In this document: positions 1 through 4,785 of the stretch, in pieces
Numbering within the stretch: the stretch's first letter is position 1
Layout: every line of letters starts with the position of its first letter
Assembly: GCA_023424095.1 (NCBI GenBank)
Contig: JAFAEG010000096.1
Coordinates: 1 to 5,071 of the forward strand
Length of the DNA: 5,071 nucleotides
Reading direction: 5' to 3'
DNA from: Pseudomonadota bacterium
GTDB lineage: Bacteria; Pseudomonadota; Alphaproteobacteria; Sphingomonadales; Sphingomonadaceae
Position numbers and translations under genes: made by a program
The notes under the pieces: generated by a model
Told to the model about the DNA's origin: nothing
Database searches by the model: none
The model's input: only the letters and a program-made list of their open reading frames with translations

Positions 1-50
1 GCTTCGGTTCGCGGGCCGGGAAAACAAGAGAGGCGGCCTGGAACATCGAT

Positions 51-77
51 CCAAAAAAGTGGATTTACACTTTTTGG
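51..77. repeat. A/T-rich inverted repeat (possible operator or weak hairpin)
   Basis: The arms CCAAAAA-GTG (51-61, with one extra A at 58) and CAC-TTTTTGG (68-77) are complementary around a 6-nt centre, GATTTA. This gives ten pairs with one bulged A. It stands out in an otherwise GC-rich sequence. It could be a dyad for a transcription factor in a promoter region to the left, or a transcript hairpin. Only five of the ten pairs are G-C, and no independent T tract follows on either strand, so a standard terminator is not convincing. No regulator is assigned. Confidence 0.45.
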
Positions 78-123
78 TCCAATCCGGTGCTTCTTCCTCA
101 GTGAGGCATCGTTCGTGGGGGCG

Positions 124-149
124 CCCGCCGGCGGGGGTGGGGGGGGGGG
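124..149. repeat. GC palindrome followed by poly-G tract
   Basis: Positions 124-135 form a perfect 12-bp palindrome, CCCGCCGGCGGG. It runs into five Gs (133-137), one T, and then eleven consecutive Gs (139-149). The tract lies 17 nt beyond the stop codon of the minus-strand gene ending at 167, so in that transcript it would be a C run followed by a GC hairpin. It lacks the U tract of an intrinsic terminator. The G run could slip in replication or sequencing, and with the adjacent G5 it could form a four-stranded structure. The role is unknown. Confidence 0.5.
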
Positions 150-166
150 ACGAGGGATTGGGAGGT

Positions 167-514
167 TCAGCTCGCCGGGAGGGCGGCGAGGTCGGCCTGG
201 ATCGCGGTCAGATGCGCGTCGGTGATCTGGCCCTGGGCAAAGGACTGGACCTGACGCAGCGTCATCGGGCCGGCCTGGCCGACCATCGGGTGGGTGCTGA
301 AGCCCGGGAGGTGGCGGTCGATCACGGCCTTGGCGGCGGGGTTGGCCAGCAACTGGGCGATGGTGCTCGTCTCCACCGACCAGGCGGCTGCGGCAGGCGT
401 GGTCGCGGCGGCATGACCCGCATGGCCGGCATGATCGCCGTGACCGGCATGGGGATTCTGGGCGGGCGTGGCGGGCTGGGCCAGCGCAGCCGCGGCCAGG
501 AACAGGATCGTCAT
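167..514 (-). CDS. Small, probably exported His-rich protein of unknown function
   Basis: This is a 115-residue protein with three visible parts. Residues 1-12 are a hydrophobic Ala/Leu stretch ending ALA-Q, which looks like a signal peptide cut near residue 12, although the usual positive n-region is missing. Residues 20-34 carry five His at exactly three-residue spacing (22, 25, 28, 31, 34) within Ala/Gly/Asp, a plausible metal-binding tail. Residues 45-115 form a compact helical segment with the motif LLANPAAKAVIDRHLPG and later PMTLRQVQSF. I recall similar segments at the C-terminus of sphingomonad hydrolases and as small stand-alone exported proteins. The ATG at 514 is preceded by GGAG (complement of 525-528) with a 10-nt gap. 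The gene follows the Anbu gene after 63 nt on the same strand, so they may be co-transcribed. The function is not known. The reading frame is convincing; a metal-binding role is inference. Confidence 0.75.
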   Translation of the reverse strand: MTILFLAAAALAQPATPAQNPHAGHGDHAGHAGHAAATTPAAAAWSVETSTIAQLLANPAAKAVIDRHLPGFSTHPMVGQAGPMTLRQVQSFAQGQITDAHLTAIQADLAALPAS

Positions 515-577
515 AAGGGAAGGTCTCCGCTCTCGGATGAATATCGAGGCGGCGTGTTTCGACGGAAAACTCTCCGC

Positions 578-1336
578 TTACAAGGCCCTGAGCGCGGTCA
601 CCGGATTGGGCAATGGACAGGAGCGGCCTTCGTCCATGAACCAGGGATCGGGCATGGTTGCGGCGGCCTGCACCAAAGCGGCGGACCAGCGTCGCGAGAG
701 TTCGTTGAAATAGACGTCGTCCTGCTCGATCCGCAGGATCGTCGCTTCGGCAGTGCCCGCCGGCAGCACCATCAGATCGAGCGGGCGCGCGACGGAAAGG
801 TTCGAGCGCATCGCCGAATCGAAGGAGAGGAAGGCGGCCTTGACCGCGGCGGCCAGCGGCGTGCGGCTGGTGACGACCCGGTCCAGGATCGGCCGGCCAT
901 ATTTGGTCTCGCCGATCTGCAGATAGGGCAGGTCCGGCTTGCACTCGATGAAATTGCCCTCGGGATAGAGCTGGAACAGGCGCGGCGCTTCGTCGCCGAT
1001 GCGGCCGCCGAGCAGCAGGCTGGCGCCGTTGCACTTCTCGCCCGCATGCGCGTCGCGCAGCGCCTGATTGCCGTCGTGCAGCACCTTGCCGACAAGCTCG
1101 GCGGCTTCGAACAGGCTGGTTGCGGTGGCGAGATCGGGATGGTTGGTAAGGCGGCCAAGCACCGATTGGCTGACCGAAAGGCTGCCCGAGCAGGCGAGGT
1201 GAAGCTGGCGATCGGGCGCGTCGGCGAGGAGGTGCAGCTTGCGGTAACAGGAGATGTTGTCGACGCCGGCATTGGTCCGCGTGTCCGCGACCATCAGCAG
1301 CCCTTCATCGACCACAACGCCAAGACAATAGGTCAT
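578..1336 (-). CDS. Anbu-type proteasome-related peptidase (ancestral beta subunit)
   Basis: This 252-residue protein belongs to the bacterial proteasome-like family COG3484 (Anbu), relatives of HslV and 20S beta subunits with an N-terminal nucleophile fold. It begins Met-Thr-Tyr-Cys. Removal of Met would expose Thr as mature residue 1. Asp at mature 17 (VADTRTNAG) and Lys at mature 32 (YRK) complete the Thr/Asp/Lys set of the family. The motif TNAGVDNIS is a strong family signature, and the length is typical. Family members form ring- or lock-washer-like homo-oligomers in the cytoplasm, and clear peptidase activity has been hard to show. The start at 1336 is fixed by the need for Thr at position 2. 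The usual partners (transglutaminase-like protein, alpha-E protein, circularly permuted ATP-grasp protein) are absent: the upstream neighbour is divergent and the downstream one is a small exported protein. The family is well supported; the substrate is unknown. Confidence 0.93.
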   Translation of the reverse strand: MTYCLGVVVDEGLLMVADTRTNAGVDNISCYRKLHLLADAPDRQLHLACSGSLSVSQSVLGRLTNHPDLATATSLFEAAELVGKVLHDGNQALRDAHAGEKCNGASLLLGGRIGDEAPRLFQLYPEGNFIECKPDLPYLQIGETKYGRPILDRVVTSRTPLAAAVKAAFLSFDSAMRSNLSVARPLDLMVLPAGTAEATILRIEQDDVYFNELSRRWSAALVQAAATMPDPWFMDEGRSCPLPNPVTALRAL

Positions 1337-1369
1337 CCAGCCCCCGCCTTCATGCCCGAACCGGGGGCC

Positions 1370-1398
1370 AGCATCCCCGTCGCATCCGGCCCGGTCAA
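1370..1398 (-). promoter_or_regulatory. Candidate sigma-70-type promoter for the Anbu gene
   Basis: On the minus strand a good -35 hexamer TTGACC (1398-1393) lies 17 nt from GATGCT (1375-1370), which matches the -10 consensus at three of six positions, including A2 and T6. Transcription would start near 1363 and leave a leader of roughly 25-30 nt before the ATG at 1336. The -35 is good and the -10 is weak, so this is tentative. Confidence 0.33.
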
Positions 1399-1439
1399 TG
1401 CGATAAGTTCACGCCGCAGCATGTTGAAGAACAAGGTGT

Positions 1440-1451
1440 TGCGCATGCGCA
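1440..1451. promoter_or_regulatory. Perfect 12-bp palindrome in the divergent intergenic region
   Basis: TGCGCATGCGCA reads identically on both strands. It lies about midway between the Anbu start (1336) and the DUF485 start (1531), the position expected for an operator acting on one or both divergent genes. GC-alternating palindromes can also occur by chance in GC-rich DNA. No regulator can be named. Confidence 0.35.
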
Positions 1452-1461
1452 CCAGTTTTGG

Positions 1462-1481
1462 AGCGGCGCGGAATCGCCGCT
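1462..1481. repeat. 7-bp inverted repeat upstream of the DUF485-actP operon
   Basis: AGCGGCG (1462-1468) and CGCCGCT (1475-1481) are exact complements around a 6-nt loop. If transcribed from the plus strand, it is a stable hairpin about 50 nt before the GTG at 1531. No T tract follows on either strand, so it is not an intrinsic terminator. It could be a leader element or an operator. Confidence 0.35.
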
Positions 1482-1530
1482 GGACGCATCGCCTCGCGCG
1501 CGCCAGACATGGCGACGAAGAGGAGCCGCC

Positions 1531-1857
1531 GTGACTTCATTTTCGAATGACGACGCCGCGCAGGCGGAGCGGATCGCGGCGGATCCGCGCTATGAAGCGC
1601 TGGTGCGGCGGCGCTCGCGTTTTACCTGGACGCTGACCGCGATCATGCTGGTGATCTTCTTCGGCTACATCCTGCTCATCGCGTTCGACAAGTCGCTGCT
1701 CGCGACACCGATCGGCGGCGGCACGACGACCCTGGGCATCCCGATCGGCATCGGCGTGATCCTGGCCGGGATCGTCATGACCGGCATCTATGTTCGCCGC
1801 GCCAATCGCGATTTCGACAAAGCGGTGGATGCGATCCGCGCGGATGCCCAGGCGTGA
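1531..1857 (+). CDS. yjcH: DUF485 (YjcH-like) small inner-membrane protein
   Basis: This 108-residue protein is co-encoded with the acetate permease, as E. coli yjcH is with actP. The N-terminal 32 residues are soluble, with the conserved DPRYEALVRRRSRF stretch. Membrane segment 1 is at about 33-52 (TAIMLVIFFGYILLIAF) and segment 2 at about 69-88 (the family signature GIPIGIGV, then MTGIYVRRAN). A short charged tail follows. The length matches the family's usual 100 or so. The GTG at 1531 is supported by AGGAG at 1521-1525, five bases upstream. The stop overlaps the symporter start by 4 nt (GTGA), which implies translational coupling. The protein's function is not established; an accessory role for ActP is inferred from the constant pairing. 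Confidence 0.93.
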   Translation: MTSFSNDDAAQAERIAADPRYEALVRRRSRFTWTLTAIMLVIFFGYILLIAFDKSLLATPIGGGTTTLGIPIGIGVILAGIVMTGIYVRRANRDFDKAVDAIRADAQA

Positions 1858-3560
1858 AGGGCGTGTTCTCGCACCGCCTGCCGCTGCTGCTGATCGCGGT
1901 GACTTTGCCGACCATCGCGCTGGCCGCGGGGGCGGGCGGCGGTGGGCAGCAAGCGACCAACTGGCCGGCGATCCTGATGTTCTCGGCCTTCGTACTGCTG
2001 ACCCTTGGAATCACCCGCTGGGCGGCGGCACGGGTCAAGACCGCATCGGATTTCTATGCGGCCGGGGGCGGCATTACCGGCTTCCAGAATGGCCTGGCGA
2101 TTGCCGGCGATTACATGTCGGCGGCGAGCTTCCTAGGCATTTCCGCGCAGATTTTCGCCGACGGCTATGACGGGCTGATCTATTCGACGGGCTTTCTCGT
2201 GGGCTGGCCGATCATCCTGTTCCTGCTCGCCGAGCGGCTGCGCAATCTCGGCAAATATACTTTCGCCGACGTCGCCAGCTTCCGTTTCTCGCAGACGCCG
2301 GTTCGTCTGTTCGCGGCGTTCAGCACGCTCGCGGTCGTGGGTTTGTTTCTTATGGCGCCGATGGTCGGCGCCGGGCAGCTGATCAAATTGCTGTTCGGCC
2401 TGCCCTATAGCGCGGCGGTCGCCATCGTCGGCGTGATGATGATGGTCTATGTTTTGTTCGGCGGCATGATCGCGACGACCTGGGTGCAGATCATCAAGGC
2501 GGTGTTGCTGCTGACCTGCGCGACGGCGATGGCGCTGGCGGTGCTGGCCAGCTTCGGTTTTTCGCCCGACGCTCTGTTCGCCAAGGCGGTCGAGGTGAAG
2601 ACGCAGCTCGCGGCGGCGGCCGGGGCGGAGGATGCGGCGGCCAAGGGCGCGTCGATCATGGGGCCGGGGAACTTCATTCGCGATCCCGTAAGCGCGATCT
2701 CGTTCGGTATGGCTTTGATGTTCGGCACCGCGGGCCTGCCGCACATCCTGATGCGCTTCTTCACCGTGCCCGATGCGAAAGCGGCGCGGACCAGCGTGCT
2801 GTGGGCCACTGGCTGGATCGGCTATTTCTACATCCTCACCTTCATCATCGGCTTTGGCGCGATCGTGCTGGTGGGCTCGGACCCGAGCTTCCTTGCCGAG
2901 GACGGCACGCTGCGCGGCGGCGGCAACATGGCGGCGATCCACCTGGCCGATGCGATCGGCGGCAACCTGTTCCTCGGCTTCGTCTGCGCCGTGGCCTTCG
3001 CGACCATATTGGCGGTTGTGGCCGGGCTGACGCTGTCGGGGGCGAGCGCGGTCAGCCACGACCTCTACGCCTCGGTGATCAGGAAGGGGCAGGCGACGAG
3101 CGAAGAGGAAATCCGCGTCTCCCGGCGGACCGTGCTGGTCCTCGCCGCGGTCGCGATCCTGCTCGGCATCCTGTTCGAGACGCAGAATGTCGCCTTCATG
3201 GTCAGCCTCGCTTTCGCGCTCGCGGCGTCCGGCAATTTCCCGGTGCTGGTGATGAGCGTGCTGTGGCGCGGCTGCACGACGCGCGGCGTGGTCTGGGGTG
3301 GCACGGTCGGACTGGTGACGGCCCTGGTGCTGACCATATTGTCGCCGGCGATCTGGACCGCGACGCTCGGCCTGACCAGCCCGCCGCCATTCCCCTACAC
3401 CTCGCCCACCATCTTCTCGATGCCGCTGGCGTTCCTGTTGATCTGGCTGGTGTCGCTCACCGACAAGAGCGGCCGGGCGGAGCTGGACCGGGCCGGATAC
3501 CTCGCCCAGCGGGTGCGGGCGGAAACGGGGATCGGCGCGGAGAAAGCCAGCGAGCACTAG
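1854..3560 (+). CDS. actP: Cation/acetate symporter ActP (sodium:solute symporter family)
   Basis: This 568-residue inner-membrane permease takes up acetate, and probably related short carboxylates, with a cation. Residues 1-24 form a signal-like segment (KGVFSHRLPLLLIAV, ending ALA), as in E. coli ActP. The core is nearly identical to the family: TNWPAILMF (35-43), GGITGFQNGLAIAGDYMSAASFLGIS (72-97), GYDGLIYSTGFLVGWPIILFL (104-124), YTFADVAS, ATTWVQIIKAVLLL, MFGTAGLPHILMRFFTV (289-305), GYFYILTFIIGFGAI and ILAVVAGLTLSGASAVSHDLY (385-405). The Ser/Thr-rich last segment corresponds to the sodium-site helix. Compared with the 549-residue E. coli protein there is an Ala-rich insertion near 251-266. 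The GTG start overlaps the upstream stop (GTGA). No acs gene follows, so acetate activation must be encoded elsewhere. Confidence 0.96.
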   Translation: MKGVFSHRLPLLLIAVTLPTIALAAGAGGGGQQATNWPAILMFSAFVLLTLGITRWAAARVKTASDFYAAGGGITGFQNGLAIAGDYMSAASFLGISAQIFADGYDGLIYSTGFLVGWPIILFLLAERLRNLGKYTFADVASFRFSQTPVRLFAAFSTLAVVGLFLMAPMVGAGQLIKLLFGLPYSAAVAIVGVMMMVYVLFGGMIATTWVQIIKAVLLLTCATAMALAVLASFGFSPDALFAKAVEVKTQLAAAAGAEDAAAKGASIMGPGNFIRDPVSAISFGMALMFGTAGLPHILMRFFTVPDAKAARTSVLWATGWIGYFYILTFIIGFGAIVLVGSDPSFLAEDGTLRGGGNMAAIHLADAIGGNLFLGFVCAVAFATILAVVAGLTLSGASAVSHDLYASVIRKGQATSEEEIRVSRRTVLVLAAVAILLGILFETQNVAFMVSLAFALAASGNFPVLVMSVLWRGCTTRGVVWGGTVGLVTALVLTILSPAIWTATLGLTSPPPFPYTSPTIFSMPLAFLLIWLVSLTDKSGRAELDRAGYLAQRVRAETGIGAEKASEH

Positions 3561-3564
3561 AATT

Positions 3565-3590
3565 CGGCTTGACCCGCGCGGGCAAGGCCG
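3565..3590 (+). terminator. GC hairpin just after actP (possible transcript end)
   Basis: Five nt after the actP stop, CGGC-TTG-CCC (with one bulged A) pairs with GGG-CAAG-GCCG (with one bulged G) around a GCGC loop, ten base pairs in all. It is followed by ACTAACCG, not a T run, so it is at best a weak intrinsic terminator or an mRNA 3'-end stabiliser. It overlaps the candidate promoter at 3569-3598. Confidence 0.35.
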
Positions 3591-3598
3591 ACTAACCG
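3569..3598 (+). promoter_or_regulatory. Candidate promoter for the SAM-riboswitch/methionine operon
   Basis: TTGACC (3569-3574) is a strong -35 match. TAACCG (3593-3598) lies 18 nt downstream (CTAACC at 17 nt) and is a weak -10. A start at about 3604-3607 would place the 5' end of the RNA exactly at the first hairpin of the SAM leader, which is the main reason to believe it. The 10-bp palindrome CCCGCGCGGG (3573-3582) sits in the spacer. Confidence 0.42.
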
Positions 3599-3606
3599 AA
3601 TCTTCA

Positions 3607-3632
3607 GATGCGGACCCGTAAGGAAACGCATC
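3607..3632 (+). other. 5' leader hairpin preceding the SAM aptamer
   Basis: GATGCG (3607-3612) pairs perfectly with CGCATC (3627-3632) around a 14-nt loop that contains AAGGAAA. The left arm repeats the sequence of the aptamer's closing strand (GATGCGG at 3703-3709), and the right arm duplicates the aptamer's opening strand (GCATCA at 3628-3633 and 3634-3639). This hairpin could therefore compete with P1 of the aptamer or define the RNA 5' end. It may also be only a stabilising structure. Confidence 0.4.
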
Positions 3633-3633
3633 A

Positions 3634-3730
3634 GCATCAAGAGTGGGCTTCGGCCCACGCCAACCTGCCCTCCCGGGCAAGGTGGCGGTCCCCAACCGGG
3701 ACGATGCGGCCGGTCGGCAACCAAACGGGG
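3634..3730 (+). ncRNA. SAM riboswitch aptamer, SAM-I clan (resembles SAM-I/IV variant)
   Basis: The leader folds by eye into a four-way junction. P1 is GCATC (3634-3638) with GATGC (3703-3707). The joining segment is AAGA. P2 is GTGGGC-TTCG-GCCCAC (3643-3658). P3 is GCC-AA-CC (3659-3665) with GG-T-GGC (3681-3686), capped by TGCCC-tccc-GGGCA. P4 is GTCCC (3688-3692) with GGGAC (3698-3702). Mapped onto the known SAM-I structure, the A-U/U-A pairs of P1 that contact the sulfonium (A3636-U3705, U3637-A3704), the junction G3641, the two P3 adenines A3662-A3663 and U3683 are all present. P2 lacks the kink-turn and loop pseudoknot of classical SAM-I. The P3 loop UCCC (3671-3674) can pair with GGGG (3727-3730), as in SAM-I/IV-like relatives. 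The genes downstream make homoserine and cystathionine, the expected targets. The clan assignment is confident; the subclass is inference. Confidence 0.88.
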
Positions 3731-3749
3731 TTCCTCCAGCCAGTATCGT

Positions 3750-3767
3750 TCCTTCGTCTGAGAAGGA
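3750..3767 (+). promoter_or_regulatory. Shine-Dalgarno-sequestering hairpin (expression platform)
   Basis: TCCTTC (3750-3755) is the exact complement of GAAGGA (3762-3767), separated by a 6-nt loop. The right arm is the ribosome binding site of the gene starting at ATG 3774 (6-nt spacing). When formed, this hairpin hides the site, so control is probably translational. The left arm can instead pair with AAGGAAACG (3620-3628) in the leader as eight pairs with one bulged A, which would release the ribosome binding site. Confidence 0.6.
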
Positions 3768-3773
3768 TTGATC

Positions 3774-4781
3774 ATGACTGCCTTTCTTTCCGCCGCCGCG
3801 GCGCTCCAGGAGTCGCTTTCCGGCGAGCCCGCCTGTCCCGCGACCTCTCCCCGCACAATTCGTGTCGCTCTCGCCGGCTATGGCGTCGTCGGCCAGGCGC
3901 TTGCCGAGCGGATCGCGCATTCCAAAGGTTTTGCGCTCGCGCCGATCCTGGTGCGTGACGAGAGCAAGACGCGCGCGGTGACGCCGCCGGGCGAACTGGT
4001 TTCCGACCGGCGGGCGCTGCTCGCGGACAAGCCCGACATTCTGGTGGACGCGCTCTCCTGCGCCGAGACCGGCGCATTGCTGTCGGAATGGGCGCTGGCG
4101 CAGGGCATCCACGTGGTGAGCGCGAGCAAAAGGGTGATTGCGGGCGCCTATCCGGCGCTGTCGCGCTGCGCGGAGGCGAGCGGCGCGCGCTTGCTCTATT
4201 CCGCTGCCGTGGGTGGCGAGACGCCGGTGCTTGAAACGATCGCCGCGGCGGTGGCCGAGCAGGAGATCGTCTCGGTGACCGGGGTGCTGAACGGCACCGT
4301 CAATTTCATCCTCGACCGGCTGGCGCGCGGGCTCTCCTTCGCGGCGGCGCTGAAGCAGGCGCAGGAGGCCGGGTTCGCCGAGGAAGATCCGGCGGAGGAC
4401 GTTTCCGGCGCGGACGCGGCGGCGAAGCTGCGGATCGTCGCGGCGGCGGCGTTCGGCGGGTCGCCGACCGATTATGCGTTCGAGGCCGAGGCGCTGGACG
4501 GCGCAGCGATCGCGCGGATCGAAGGCAGCGGGAAGCGCTATGTGCAGCTCGCCAAGGTGGAGCGGCGCGATGGGGTGGTGACCGGTTCGGTGCGGCTGGT
4601 GCCGCGCGAGGAAGCGGGGGCGCTGCCGATCGGCGACGGCGAGTGGAATGCGGCCCTGATCGAGACCGCCGACGGCTTCAGCCGCATTGTCACCGGCCGC
4701 GGCGCGGGCGGGGCACCGACGGCTGGCGCCTTGCTTTCCGATCTGGTCCGGCTCACCCGAGAGGTGGGGTTGGGAGGCTGA
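3774..4781 (+). CDS. Homoserine dehydrogenase, short form without ACT domain
   Basis: This 335-residue enzyme reduces aspartate semialdehyde to homoserine with NAD(P)H, the branch step toward methionine and threonine. The Rossmann motif GYGVVG is at 35-40. SASKR (116-120) carries the conserved Lys119. AAVGGETP (144-151) and VLNGTVNFIL (171-180) are family blocks. Glu203, Asp214 and Lys218 reproduce the 11 and 4 residue spacing of the yeast enzyme's substrate and catalytic residues. GRGAGGAPTA (308-317) closes the domain. There is no C-terminal ACT domain and no fused kinase, so threonine feedback is not expected; the length is close to yeast Hom6. The ATG at 3774 is chosen over a TTG at 3768 because AGAAGGA (3761-3767) gives proper spacing and overlaps nothing. 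Residues 1-27 are a poorly conserved extension. The gene is preceded by a SAM riboswitch and followed after 4 nt by a cystathionine gamma-synthase gene. Confidence 0.94.
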   Translation: MTAFLSAAAALQESLSGEPACPATSPRTIRVALAGYGVVGQALAERIAHSKGFALAPILVRDESKTRAVTPPGELVSDRRALLADKPDILVDALSCAETGALLSEWALAQGIHVVSASKRVIAGAYPALSRCAEASGARLLYSAAVGGETPVLETIAAAVAEQEIVSVTGVLNGTVNFILDRLARGLSFAAALKQAQEAGFAEEDPAEDVSGADAAAKLRIVAAAAFGGSPTDYAFEAEALDGAAIARIEGSGKRYVQLAKVERRDGVVTGSVRLVPREEAGALPIGDGEWNAALIETADGFSRIVTGRGAGGAPTAGALLSDLVRLTREVGLGG

Positions 4782-4785
4782 GCAG

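Noticed and set aside
1..46. Minus-strand frame starting ATG at 46 and running off the left edge (MFQAASLVFP...)
   Set aside because: Only 15 codons are visible, the ribosome binding site is poor, and there is no recognisable family, so it cannot be called a gene from this window.
524..578. 8-bp direct repeat TCTCCGCT (524-531 and 571-578)
   Set aside because: It is short; one copy is explained by the ribosome binding region of the His-rich gene and the other overlaps the Anbu stop. No target-site or mobile-element context was found.
1337..1530. Sigma-54 promoter for the acetate operon
   Set aside because: No TGGCAC-N5-TTGC-like element could be found in the region on the plus strand.
59..1534. 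Plus-strand open frame of about 490 codons
   Set aside because: It is antisense to the Anbu and His-rich genes, has Gly/Arg-biased composition with no family match, and runs through the divergent intergenic region.
1509..1550. 13-codon plus-strand ORF overlapping the DUF485 start, as a leader peptide
   Set aside because: It has no ribosome binding site, its codons are an accident of the AGGAG region, and nothing suggests attenuation.
3604..3773. SAM-II, SAH or cobalamin riboswitch
   Set aside because: The SAM-II pseudoknot core, the SAH riboswitch core and the cobalamin box are not present, whereas the SAM-I-type junction and P3 core are.
3768..3776. TTG at 3768 as the start of homoserine dehydrogenase
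   Set aside because: It would sit directly against the Shine-Dalgarno AGAAGGA (3761-3767). ATG 3774 has normal 6-nt spacing and adds nothing lost from the conserved domain.
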